This document shows, piece after piece, positions 45,250 to 53,644 of a DNA stretch of 64,000 nt; position 1 is the stretch's first letter, and each line of letters opens with the position of its first letter. The DNA lies in assembly GCF_001693485.1 (NCBI RefSeq), contig NZ_MAXC01000009.1:62001-126000 (forward strand), written 5' to 3'. The DNA is from Bradyrhizobium sp. LMTR 3 (GTDB lineage Bacteria > Pseudomonadota > Alphaproteobacteria > Rhizobiales > Xanthobacteraceae). The notes beneath the pieces were generated by a model, which worked only from the letters and a program-made list of their open reading frames with translations, was not told where the DNA came from and searched no databases. The position numbers and the translations under genes are program-made.

Positions 45250-46899
45250 CTACGCCGATATCGCCTTTGCCGATTCCACCTGGTTGCGCAGCATGAATTT
45301 CTGGATCTTGCCGGTGGATGTCTTCGGGATCGGGCCGAACAACACTGCCTTGGGCGTCTTGAAGCCCGACATGTGGCTGCGGCAGAAGGCGATGATCTCG
45401 GCTTCCGTCGCCTTGGCGCCTTCCTTCAACTCGACGAAAGCGCAGGGTACCTCGCCCCATTTGGGGTCGGGTTTCGCTACGACGGCCGCGAACAGCACGG
45501 CAGGGTGCTTGTAGAGGACGTCCTCGACCTCGACGGAGGAGATGTTCTCGCCACCGGAGATGATGATGTCCTTGGAGCGGTCCTTAATGATAACGTAGCC
45601 ATGCTCGTCGAGCACGCCGAGGTCACCGGTGTGAAACCAGCCGCCGGCGAAGGCTTCCTGCGTCGCCTTCTCGTTCTTGAGATAGCCCTTCATCACGATA
45701 TTGCCGCGGAACATGACCTCGCCGATGGTTTCGCCATCGCGCGGCACCTCCTGCATGGTCTGCGGGTCGAGCACGGTGACGGCTTCCTCTAGCGGGTAGG
45801 GCACGCCCTGCCGGCGCTTGAGCTGTGCCCGCTGGTCGGCCGGCAGTTCGTCCCAGCCCGGCTGCTCGGCGCAGACGGAGGCAGGGCCGTAGACTTCGGT
45901 CAGCCCGTAGACATGCGTCAGCTTGATGCCGATGCTCTCGGCGCCCTCGAGCACGGCGACCGGAGGTGCTGCGCCCGCGATCAATCCGACCACGAGGCGA
46001 GCTTTATCACCCTTCGGCGCACCGGGCGCGTTGATCAGCGTGTTGTAGACGATCGGCGCACCGCACATGTGGGTGACGCCGTGCTTCGCGATCAGTTCGA
46101 AGATTTTTGCCGGATCGACCTTGCGCAGGCAGACATTGATGCCGGCGGCGGCAGCGACCGTCCACGGAAAACACCAGCCGTTGCAGTGGAACATCGGCAG
46201 GGTCCAGAGATAGACCGGATGCTGGCCGAGATTGCCGGCCAGAATATTGCTGACAGCATTGAGATAAGCGCCGCGGTGATGAGTAACGACGCCTTTCGGG
46301 TTGCCCGTTGTGCCCGAGGTGTAGCTCAGCGCAATCGCGTCCCATTCATCGCCGGGAAGCCTTGCGACGAAGGCCGGATCGCCCGCCGCGACCGCCGCCT
46401 CATACTCGATCTCACCAATCCGCTTGCCGCCTGCAAACGAGGCGTCATCGACATCGACGACGAAGGGTTTTGGTCCCTTCATCAGCGTCAGCGCTTCCGC
46501 AATCACGTCGGCAAATTCAGGATCGACCAGGATGATTTTTGCGCCGCCATGGTCGAGCTGGAAGGCAATCGAGGGCGCGTCGAGCCGGATGTTCAGTGCG
46601 TTCAGCACCGCACCCCCCATCGGCACGGCGAAATGCACCTCATTCATCGCGGGAACGTTGGGCAACATCGCCGCGACCGTGTCGCCGACGCCAATACCCC
46701 GCGCGCCGAGCCAGGACGCAAAGCGTCGGCAGCGTTCATGGGTCTCGGCCCAGGTAAAGCTGCGGCCTTCATAGACCGTGCTGATGCTATCGGGATAAAC
46801 GGCGGCGCTGCGGGCGAGGAAACTCAGCGGCGTCAGCGGTACGTAATTCGCCGGCGTCTTGTCCAATCCGATCGAATACTGGTTCTGGGCTGCGCTCAT
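45250..46899 (-). CDS. Acyl-CoA synthetase (AMP-forming), FadD/DmdB-like
   Basis: 549 residues. AMP-binding motifs YTSGTTGNPKGVV, YGLTEVYGP, GWFHTGDLG and KDRSKDIIISGGENIS, with the C-terminal catalytic Lys in PKTSTGKIQK. The close match of the GGENISS region is to medium/long-chain and methylmercaptopropionate-CoA ligase types. It activates a carboxylic acid with CoA. It lies immediately after a TRAP transporter in the same direction, so that transporter may import its substrate. Confidence 0.93.
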   Translation of the reverse strand: MSAAQNQYSIGLDKTPANYVPLTPLSFLARSAAVYPDSISTVYEGRSFTWAETHERCRRFASWLGARGIGVGDTVAAMLPNVPAMNEVHFAVPMGGAVLNALNIRLDAPSIAFQLDHGGAKIILVDPEFADVIAEALTLMKGPKPFVVDVDDASFAGGKRIGEIEYEAAVAAGDPAFVARLPGDEWDAIALSYTSGTTGNPKGVVTHHRGAYLNAVSNILAGNLGQHPVYLWTLPMFHCNGWCFPWTVAAAAGINVCLRKVDPAKIFELIAKHGVTHMCGAPIVYNTLINAPGAPKGDKARLVVGLIAGAAPPVAVLEGAESIGIKLTHVYGLTEVYGPASVCAEQPGWDELPADQRAQLKRRQGVPYPLEEAVTVLDPQTMQEVPRDGETIGEVMFRGNIVMKGYLKNEKATQEAFAGGWFHTGDLGVLDEHGYVIIKDRSKDIIISGGENISSVEVEDVLYKHPAVLFAAVVAKPDPKWGEVPCAFVELKEGAKATEAEIIAFCRSHMSGFKTPKAVLFGPIPKTSTGKIQKFMLRNQVESAKAISA

Positions 46900-46929
46900 T
46901 GGCTGTGTCCCATCTACAAAAGTTTGACC

Positions 46930-48828
46930 TTACAAGAACCCGATGGAAATCCACGGGAAGATCGCCACGATAATCAGGCCGACCATCAGCGCCAACAGGT
47001 AACCCCAGATCGGCCGGATACCCTCGGCCGGGTCGACGCGCCCGATGGCGCAGGCCGCATAATAGCCCACTCCGAAGGGCGGCGCGAATAGCCCGATACC
47101 CATCGCGAGAATAACGATCATCGCGTAATGGACCTCGTGGACGCCGACGGCGCGGGCGATCGGAAACAATAACGGCCCAAACAGCACGATCGCCGGAATC
47201 CCCTCGAGCACGCTGCCCAGGATCACGAAGGCCACGATCGAGACGGCGATGAACGTCGACGAGCCACCGGGCAGGCCGGTCATGGCGGCCGCCAGCGTCC
47301 GCGAAAAGCCGGACTGCGTGAGGCCCCAGGCCATGCCGGTGGCGCAGCCGATGATCAGCAAGATCGCGCCCGACAGGCACGCGGTCTCGACCAACATTGG
47401 CACGATCCGCCGCCAGTCGAAGTTGCGGTAGATCAAGAGGCCGTAAATCAGGTAGCCGACGACAAAAGCATAGACGATGCCGATGGTGGAAACCTCGGTC
47501 GCGGTCGCGATGCCCTCGACCACGGCGTAGCGGATCACGAACGGCAGCGCGATCGCGGGCAGGGCGATGGCAAACGCGCGGACAATCTCGGTGACGCTCG
47601 CCCGCGTGACGTGCCGCAGATCCTCCTTCCGGTAACGCCACCATACCAGCGCCGACAGCGTGATTGCCAGCACGAGGCCCGGCAGAAGGCCGCCGGTGAA
47701 CAGCGCCGCGATCGAGACGCCGGTCACCGAGCCGATGGTGATCAGCACGAGGCTCGGCGGAATGGTCTCGGTCTGCGCGCCCGTGGCTGAGAGGAGGGCG
47801 ACCAGATCGCCCGGCTTGGCGCCGCGCGCCTTCATCTCGGGAAACAGCACCGGCGCCACGGCGGCCATATCGGCGGCCTTGGAGCCCGAGATACCCGATA
47901 CCAGATACATCGCGCCGACCAGCACGTAATGCAGCCCACCGCGGACATGGCCGAGCAAGCTTGCGAGGAACGCCACCATGGCGCGCGCCATGCCGGTCAT
48001 CTCGATCAGCAGGCCCAGGAACACGAACAGCGGCACCGACAAGAGGATGAGGTGGCTCATGCCCTCGTCCATGCGCCCGACCAGCACCATCAGCGGCGTG
48101 CCCGTGGTCAGCGCTAGATAACCATAGGTCGCCAAGCCAAAGCCGAACGCGATCGGTACGCCGGCAAACACGGAGAAGCCGGCCACCCCGACAAAGAAGA
48201 TGATCAGATTGAGGTTACCGAGCGGCTTGAGCGAGCCCCTGAGCAGCCAGAATATTCCGATGACGAGTGCGACCGACAGGACCGCGCCCAACACCGTGCG
48301 AACGTTGCCGACGCGGGCCAGCCGCAGCAAAGCAAACAGCGCCATCAGGGCAATGCCGACCGGCAGCGCCGCGGCACGCCAACTATTGAGGATCTGCAAT
48401 GCAGGCGTGGTGATGTAGCTTTCCTCGTAGGCGTATTCATAAGCCGGCCAGGCGATCAGGATGAGAAACGCCAGGGCGGCTGCTGTCGCCACCAGATCGA
48501 GATAGGCGCGCATCGCGGGCTTCGCGTTGGCGACGACCGCCGTCATCCGCATGTGTTCGGCACGCCGAAACGCAACCGCGGCGCCAAGCATGGCGAGCCA
48601 CAGGAACAGGATTGAGGCCAGTTCGTCAGACCAGATCAGCGGCCGGTGCAGCGCGTAGCGCGCCACCACGCCGGCAAACAGGATGACGATTTCGGCAACG
48701 ACCAGCAGCGCTGCGGGAAGCTCGACCAACATTCCCAGGGCCTGCTCGATGGAAGCCAGCAACGAACGGCGGCGAGGGGGCTGAGCCACCTCACCGCCAA
48801 CCACTTCACTCAGTTCGGCATGAGCCAC
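46930..48828 (-). CDS. TRAP transporter permease, fused DctQ-DctM
   Basis: 632 residues. The first about 170 are the small DctQ-like membrane protein (IWSDELASILFLWLAMLGAAVAF is its signature), the rest the large DctM permease with about 12 helices (GVPIAFGFG, GSKAADMAAVAPVLFPEM, FAPPFGVGYYAACAIGR). Fused QM subunits occur in several subfamilies. With the binding protein 41 bp upstream it forms a complete sodium-coupled carboxylate importer. Confidence 0.93.
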   Translation of the reverse strand: MAHAELSEVVGGEVAQPPRRRSLLASIEQALGMLVELPAALLVVAEIVILFAGVVARYALHRPLIWSDELASILFLWLAMLGAAVAFRRAEHMRMTAVVANAKPAMRAYLDLVATAAALAFLILIAWPAYEYAYEESYITTPALQILNSWRAAALPVGIALMALFALLRLARVGNVRTVLGAVLSVALVIGIFWLLRGSLKPLGNLNLIIFFVGVAGFSVFAGVPIAFGFGLATYGYLALTTGTPLMVLVGRMDEGMSHLILLSVPLFVFLGLLIEMTGMARAMVAFLASLLGHVRGGLHYVLVGAMYLVSGISGSKAADMAAVAPVLFPEMKARGAKPGDLVALLSATGAQTETIPPSLVLITIGSVTGVSIAALFTGGLLPGLVLAITLSALVWWRYRKEDLRHVTRASVTEIVRAFAIALPAIALPFVIRYAVVEGIATATEVSTIGIVYAFVVGYLIYGLLIYRNFDWRRIVPMLVETACLSGAILLIIGCATGMAWGLTQSGFSRTLAAAMTGLPGGSSTFIAVSIVAFVILGSVLEGIPAIVLFGPLLFPIARAVGVHEVHYAMIVILAMGIGLFAPPFGVGYYAACAIGRVDPAEGIRPIWGYLLALMVGLIIVAIFPWISIGFL

Positions 48829-48869
48829 GACGGCCGCCCGCTTCTTTTTCGCTCGAAAACGCTATGCAG

Positions 48870-49889
48870 TTACGACAGCTTACCCACGGATTTCTCGAGC
48901 AGCTCCCAGGCCTGGTCGCCGTATTTACCTTTCCATTCCGCGTAGAAGCCGGCGGAGCGCAGCTTGTCGCGGAACGGTGTCACGTTGGGCTGGTTGAACG
49001 TGAGGCCCTTGCCCGCCAGTTCCTGCTGCAGCCCGGCATTCAGCTTGGCGACGTCCTCGCGCTCCTTGGTGGCCGCCGCATTGATATTCTTGGCGACGAT
49101 CGTCCTGACATCCTCAGGCAGCTTTTCCCAGGCGCGGCGGTTCGCCAGGAACCAGAAGCCGTCCCACATATGATTCGTCAGCGAACAGAACTTCTGCACT
49201 TCGTACAGTTTGGCGGTCGAGATGATCGCCAGCGGATTTTCCTGGCCCTCGACGATCTTGGTCTGCAGCGCCGAGTAAACCTCGCTGAAATTGATCGAGG
49301 CGGGCGCTGCATCGAACGCCTTGAACATTGAAGTCCAGAGCGGCGACACCGGCACCCGGATCTTGAAGCCCTTGAGGTCCTCCGGGCCGCTAATGGGCTT
49401 GGTCGAGGATGTGGTCTGGCGGAAGCCGTTGTCCCAGATCTTATCCATCACCACGAGATTGGCCTTGGTGATCTCGCCGCGGATATAGGCACCCAGGCCC
49501 CCGTCCATGGCCTTCCAGACCGTGTCGTAATCCGGGAATGCGAAACCGATCCCGCTGATCGACGCCGCCGGCACCAGCGTCGCCAGAATCAGCCCCGAGA
49601 GCGTGAAAAATTCCACGCCGCCGGACCTGATCTGGCTCAGCATGTCGGTATCGGAACCGAGCTGGTTGTTCGGGAAAATCTGCAGGTCGAACCGGCCCTT
49701 GGTCTCGGCCTTGATCGCTGCCGCCATTTCTTTGGCACGAGCGTTCATCGGATGGCCGTCCGGAAGATTATTGGCGTATTTGTAGGTGAATTCCGCGCTC
49801 TGGGCTCGCGCCACCAACGGTGCGCCGATGCCGCCCAAAACCGCTGACGCAGCGGATGCCTTGAGAAGCGTGCGTCGTGAAAAGCTCAT
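48870..49889 (-). CDS. dctP: TRAP transporter substrate-binding protein (DctP family)
   Basis: 339 residues. A twin-arginine-type signal (SRRTLLKASAASAVLGG ... VARAQ) leads the DctP domain, with GHPMNARAKEMAAAI, the NNQLGSDTDML motif and LKGFKIRVP carrying the Arg that binds the substrate carboxylate. Exported to the periplasm, probably folded. It heads the dctP-dctQM-ligase operon. Confidence 0.93.
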   Translation of the reverse strand: MSFSRRTLLKASAASAVLGGIGAPLVARAQSAEFTYKYANNLPDGHPMNARAKEMAAAIKAETKGRFDLQIFPNNQLGSDTDMLSQIRSGGVEFFTLSGLILATLVPAASISGIGFAFPDYDTVWKAMDGGLGAYIRGEITKANLVVMDKIWDNGFRQTTSSTKPISGPEDLKGFKIRVPVSPLWTSMFKAFDAAPASINFSEVYSALQTKIVEGQENPLAIISTAKLYEVQKFCSLTNHMWDGFWFLANRRAWEKLPEDVRTIVAKNINAAATKEREDVAKLNAGLQQELAGKGLTFNQPNVTPFRDKLRSAGFYAEWKGKYGDQAWELLEKSVGKLS

Positions 49890-50263
49890 TCCAGTTCTCC
49901 CTTGAGAGTTATTGTTCTTGAGGTCCGAGACACGAACCTGCGGTCCACGGGATCATCAGCGATCACCGCGCGCGCTTATTGCAGCGTCAGCAAGTGTCGG
50001 CAATAGGAATGGCCGGGACGCAGCAGATCAGGACTGTCATGGCCGACAAAGGCGAGCCGTTTCGACGCCAGAGCTGACTAGATTTGCCAGCATATCCGCC
50101 TAAATATTTGATCTAATTCTAGATATTTATATTCCATAATATACCTTATGCGAATTACAGGCTAGTTCGATCTGGATCTTGAGCCTGCCTGGATTCACGG
50201 CGCCCTGTGCACTTCAGGTCTAGGAATTTGCAGCAGATGTGCTCGACGTTAGACTTAGGGAAC
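49890..50263. promoter_or_regulatory. AT-rich promoter region of the TRAP operon
   Basis: About 370 bases without a gene between the end of the gas vesicle operon and dctP. Around 50100 the DNA becomes AT-rich and holds two inverted repeats: AAATAT (50102-50107)/ATATTT (50123-50128) and TATATT-ccat-AATATA (50128-50143). These look like an operator for a transcription factor; the protein is not evident nearby. Confidence 0.45.
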
Positions 50264-50569
50264 TCAACGCGGAAGCAGCGGACCGAGAGGTCCCAGGTCG
50301 ATATTCAGGTCCTCGGCGGCGAGCCCGAAGTGCTGCCGCAGGCGCGATATGCGGTTGTCTAGAAGCATCAGCGTCATGCCGACGCGCTCCTCCTCCGCTG
50401 CGGTCAAGCCGCCCTCGTCGACACGACGAAGCGCCTGTCGCTCCACGAGCTGACGCAGCAACTCCACGACGGTGAGCACCAGGCGGGCCAGATCTCGTTC
50501 GACCGTGTCAGGCGCCATCGAAATGCGCTGGCGCGGCTCCGGCTCATGTCCAGCGACGCCGGCGCTCAC
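50264..50569 (-). CDS. gvpK: Gas vesicle protein GvpK
   Basis: 101 residues. The family core reads LARLVLTVVELLRQLVERQALRRVDEG, then EERVGMTLMLLDNRISRLRQHFGL, and ends DLNIDLGPLGPLL, all diagnostic for GvpK. The ATG overlaps the gvpS stop (ATGA). Last gene of the operon. GvpK is an accessory protein required for vesicle assembly. Confidence 0.93.
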   Translation of the reverse strand: MSAGVAGHEPEPRQRISMAPDTVERDLARLVLTVVELLRQLVERQALRRVDEGGLTAAEEERVGMTLMLLDNRISRLRQHFGLAAEDLNIDLGPLGPLLPR

Positions 50570-50763
50570 TGGTCTCGCTCCGCTGCGCCAGATCGCGTGG
50601 TCCGGTCGAGCGACGTGATCAGAGCGCGAAGCGAGATCTGCACCATGTCGATGTCGGCGATCGCCAGCGTGATGTCTCCGGCCAGCACGATGCCACCCGC
50701 CAGAAGCCGGTCGAGCAGGTCGACTAGTGCGACCTCTCGAGCCGGGAACGCGGCGGGGCTCAC
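50566..50763 (-). CDS. gvpS: Gas vesicle GvpA/J-family protein (GvpS-like)
   Basis: 65 residues from GTG 50763 (MSPAAFPAREVALVDLLDRL), with GGAGG upstream and a GTGA overlap with gvpL. The GvpA fold is clear: DRLLAGGIVLAGDITLAIADI and DMVQISLRALITSLD. It is short and lacks the polar C-terminus of GvpJ, which fits GvpS in the actinobacterial nomenclature. The name rests on position between gvpL and gvpK; the family is secure. Confidence 0.85.
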   Translation of the reverse strand: MSPAAFPAREVALVDLLDRLLAGGIVLAGDITLAIADIDMVQISLRALITSLDRTTRSGAAERDQ

Positions 50764-51545
50764 GTGCCCTCCTCGCTGCCGGCGAACGAATAGGGCGGCC
50801 AGGGGCCCGTGATCTCGAGCGTCACGTGCGGGTTTTCGGCGCCCAGCCGCTGTGCACGGGCGGTGAGTTCTTCGGCGCGCCCGGCATCCACCAGGTAGGC
50901 TGCGTTGAATACATTTTCGCCTGGAGCAGCGGACAGCTCGGCGCTCTGCGTTCGGTGTTGGCGGCGATCGACGGCAAGCTCGGCGAGAACGGCGTCCATC
51001 TCCTCGGCCGCAGTGGTTGCGCGCCGCCACGCGTGCTGGCGCCGATCGCGCTGCTCGCGGCGGTTGCGCAGGTAGTCCCTGCCCGCGCGCGCCGATCCGG
51101 ACCCGCCGGTTTTCTCAGCCGCGGCCATGGCGCCGGCATATGCGCCCGCGTGCTGCACGTAGATCTTCACCCCCACCTCCACGCGGCCCGCGAGCCGATC
51201 CAGTGTCTCGCGGAAGCGCCGGTACTCCCGGCGTAGCAACTGAGCAACGCGGTCGTCGGTGCGGTGAACGGTCGCGAGGCGGAACGGCAACGTTGGTGTG
51301 CACGCGGCAACCGCCGCCACGACCCTGTGGTGCGCGCGTGCGATCACCTCCAGCTCCGCCAGCGTCTCCAGCCTGGCTCGCAGCGCAGTCTCGTCGGCGT
51401 CGGCAGGTGCAAGCGGACTGACCACGGCGACCAGGTCTTGGTGGCGGACCAGGTGGATCGCGGCGCCGTCGACGCCGACGAGACCGGCCGCCTGGGTTGG
51501 ATTGAACGGACGCGCGACCGCGTAAGTATAGCTCGCCGTGCTCAT
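50760..51545 (-). CDS. gvpL: Gas vesicle protein, GvpL/GvpF family
   Basis: 261 residues from MSTASYTYAVARPFNP. It has the family pattern of an N-terminal YTYAV strand with HLVRHQDLVAVVS, the middle TLPFRLATVHRTDDRVAQLL and the C-terminal VFNAAYLVDAGRAEEL, ending ITGPWPPYSFAG. Start and stop overlap neighbours by four bases (ATGA/GTGA). It is the second GvpF/L copy of the operon; named L by position. Confidence 0.9.
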   Translation of the reverse strand: MSTASYTYAVARPFNPTQAAGLVGVDGAAIHLVRHQDLVAVVSPLAPADADETALRARLETLAELEVIARAHHRVVAAVAACTPTLPFRLATVHRTDDRVAQLLRREYRRFRETLDRLAGRVEVGVKIYVQHAGAYAGAMAAAEKTGGSGSARAGRDYLRNRREQRDRRQHAWRRATTAAEEMDAVLAELAVDRRQHRTQSAELSAAPGENVFNAAYLVDAGRAEELTARAQRLGAENPHVTLEITGPWPPYSFAGSEEGT

Positions 51546-51856
51546 CGCCGTGTCTCCAGAGTGGCGGTTTCCAGCGCCCTGATCTGCTTCCGCAACCGCG
51601 CGTTCTCGGCCGCGAGCTGCCGCGGCCGCGGCTGGGAAAGCGCCGGATCGTGCTCCCACCAGTCGATCCCCATCGCCTTGGCCTTGTCCACCGACGCGAC
51701 CAACAGCCGGAGCTTGATGGTTAGCAGCTCGATGTCGAGCAGGTTGATCTTGATGTCGCCAGCGATGATCAGCCCCTTGTCCAGAACCCGCTCCAGAATG
51801 TCAGCCAGGTTCGGCGAAGCACCCTGGCGTCCGTGCCACAAGTCTTGTTCCATCAT
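51542..51856 (-). CDS. gvpJ: Gas vesicle GvpJ (GvpA-like minor shell protein)
   Basis: 104 residues. GvpA-type core LADILERVLDKGLIIAGDIKI and LLDIELLTIKLRLLVASVDKAKAMGIDWWEHDP; the WW and the charged tail after about residue 68 (a short coiled stretch LAAENARLRKQIRALE) are GvpJ traits. The start overlaps the gvpG stop (ATGA) with GAGGAA about eight bases before it. Confidence 0.9.
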   Translation of the reverse strand: MMEQDLWHGRQGASPNLADILERVLDKGLIIAGDIKINLLDIELLTIKLRLLVASVDKAKAMGIDWWEHDPALSQPRPRQLAAENARLRKQIRALETATLETRR

Positions 51857-52104
51857 GCGATCATTCCTCGCTTTCGTCCCTCGTCCAGCCGGTCGAGGAT
51901 CTCGTCCTCGCGTCGATCGAATTCCTCGGCATCGATCAACCCTTCATCCAGTTGCCGCGAAAGTTCGGCCAGCTCGCGCCGGATGGCTGCCGGGCCGCAA
52001 TGCTGTTCGGCAGCGGCGTCGACGACCCGGTCGATGGTCCATAGCGCGAAGCGGGCCGGCGCGAGCGGCAGCAACAAGATCTGCGACAGGAGTCCCACCG
52101 CCAC
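51853..52104 (-). CDS. gvpG: Gas vesicle protein GvpG
   Basis: 83 residues from GTG 52104 with GAGG just ahead. It reads LLLPLAPARFALWTIDRVVD then an acidic helix ELAELSRQLDEGLIDAEEFDRREDEILDRLDEG, the GvpG pattern. It starts 6 bp after gvpF. Accessory protein for vesicle assembly. Confidence 0.92.
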   Translation of the reverse strand: MAVGLLSQILLLPLAPARFALWTIDRVVDAAAEQHCGPAAIRRELAELSRQLDEGLIDAEEFDRREDEILDRLDEGRKRGMIA

Positions 52105-52110
52105 GATCCC

Positions 52111-52845
52111 TCACACATCCGCTTCGTTGCCGACGAAGCTGTAAGGCGGCAAGGGCCCGTACACCTCGACGCTTGCGTAGCCGGGCAGCTCGCGGCGCAG
52201 CGGCGACAAGGCAGCATCGAAGTCCGCCCGGGCGCCGGACGCCACCAGGAACGATACGTTGACGAAGCAACCGTCGACCGGAGGGCCCTGACGTATCCGC
52301 GCGGCATGTGGTTGCAGGCGGGCGATGACCTGGTCTGCGTCACGCGCGCGCCGCTCCGCAACGGCGGCGGCCACGTGCTCGCCGAACGCCACCTTGTCCT
52401 GGTGGCGGCCGCCGTCTGCGGCGCGAAGTGCGTGATTTCGAGTGCGTAACTCGTCGTTCTGAAGCAAGAGGTCGCGGAGAAGAGCTTCCTCCGCATGAAC
52501 GCCTTTGACGTTCAGCTCGACATGGCCATCGATCCGGCACAGCAGTTCGCCATAGCGACGCGCCCCCGACCGAAGCTCCGTCTGCACGGCCTCGTCGTCG
52601 GGCGCGACCATCCCGAACCGCATCGGCAGCACGGTGCCGGCTGCGTAGACCCGTCCGATGACCGCATCGTGCTTCAACAGATCGCGCCGCTTCGCGCGCA
52701 AGTTCTCCGGCGCGTCGCTAACCACCGCGACGAGATCCTTCTCGCGCACGAGCCGGAGGGCGGGAGCTCGCTCCCCCACCCCCACCGCCCCTTCGAGCGG
52801 TAGTGGATGCGAGGCACGCGTGACACAGTAGACGTAGCTGCTCAT
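52111..52845 (-). CDS. gvpF: Gas vesicle protein GvpF
   Basis: 244 residues, MSSYVYCVTRASHPLP at the start with AAAGGA upstream. GvpF/L landmarks include LVREKDLVAVVSDAP, VLPMRFGMVAPDDEAV and NVSFLVASGARADFDAAL, ending VYGPLPPYSFVG. GvpF is thought to chaperone GvpA monomers. It starts 20 bp after gvpA. Confidence 0.93.
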   Translation of the reverse strand: MSSYVYCVTRASHPLPLEGAVGVGERAPALRLVREKDLVAVVSDAPENLRAKRRDLLKHDAVIGRVYAAGTVLPMRFGMVAPDDEAVQTELRSGARRYGELLCRIDGHVELNVKGVHAEEALLRDLLLQNDELRTRNHALRAADGGRHQDKVAFGEHVAAAVAERRARDADQVIARLQPHAARIRQGPPVDGCFVNVSFLVASGARADFDAALSPLRRELPGYASVEVYGPLPPYSFVGNEADV

Positions 52846-52865
52846 CAGTCATCCTTTCCGTTGCG

Positions 52866-53177
52866 TCAGCCGATTTCCGTGCGCGCCCGGCCGGGTAGCT
52901 CGAGCGGCAGCGCGCCGTCGGGCAGCGAGCGGCCGATCCGGGGGCTGCTGCCGGTGAGATCGAGGCGGCCACACATCTCGGCGAAGCGCAGGTAAGCATC
53001 GACGCCGGCCACGACGACCCGCGCATCGATGGTGACCACCTCGAGGCCGATCACCGACACACGCACGAACACGTCGATGACCAGCCCGCGGTCCAGGATC
53101 AATTCAACGACTTTGTACAGCTCGCCCGACAATCTGCCGTTTGCTTGAGGCGTTTGAGTCATTGCTATTGCAGTCAT
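52866..53177 (-). CDS. gvpA: Gas vesicle major structural protein GvpA
   Basis: 103 residues from MTAIAMTQTPQANG; AAGGAG lies eight bases upstream. The shell-forming core is LYKVVELILDRGLVIDVFVR and VSVIGLEVVTIDARVVVAGVD, then AYLRFAEMCGRLDL. About 30 further residues (SSPRIGRSLPDGALPLELPG...) form a tail longer than in cyanobacterial GvpA. It is the first gene of the leftward operon. The core Val-Ile-Asp-Val-Phe-Val-Arg replaces the usual VIDAWVRVS. Confidence 0.92.
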   Translation of the reverse strand: MTAIAMTQTPQANGRLSGELYKVVELILDRGLVIDVFVRVSVIGLEVVTIDARVVVAGVDAYLRFAEMCGRLDLTGSSPRIGRSLPDGALPLELPGRARTEIG

Positions 53178-53644
53178 ACGGTTTGCTCCTTCCGGAAACA
53201 CGATTTGTCCTTCCGGAAGCTGATACGCGCATGGCTTCGCACCAGTTTCAAAACGAGGATGTAAGTCGCGCTGCCGAATGCGCTCGCCGCCAATTTTCAC
53301 TGTCAGTGCAAAGGGTTTCCGGCCTTACTGCCGAGGCAGGCATAACGCGGCGCTTCGCGATTGAACTGGACGGGCATGATCCTGTGTATCAGCGCGGCGG
53401 TTTGACTCGAATGGAACCAGAGTGGACTCGAATGCAGCGGTGAAACAGCCGGTGACATCTCGGTTTTTTGCTGCCGAGACTCAGATCCAACCAGAAACGA
53501 CAGCCAGCGTTCGTCAATCTGCATTGGAGCTCGCCGATTTCATCGCTGGTAGGAACCCCGCTTCCCACCCACAATGCGGCTCCAGGCGAAACACAAAGCC
53601 CCGAGGCCGGTTGGTTCAAGCCGTCCGCAACGGAGGTCCTCATC
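53178..53644. promoter_or_regulatory. Divergent promoter region, gvpA and M24 peptidase
   Basis: About 470 bases without a gene. Next to gvpA, TCCTTCCGGAA occurs twice (53187-53197 and 53208-53218), 21 bp apart, that is two helical turns; each contains the palindrome TTCCGGAA. One copy overlaps the gvpA ribosome-binding site, so these could be regulator sites or a translational hairpin. No FixK-type box is seen. Confidence 0.4.

Noticed and set aside
48870..53177. TRAP and gas vesicle genes considered as one operon
   Set aside because: Same strand, but 374 bp with AT-rich inverted repeats separate them, indicating a new promoter for dctP.
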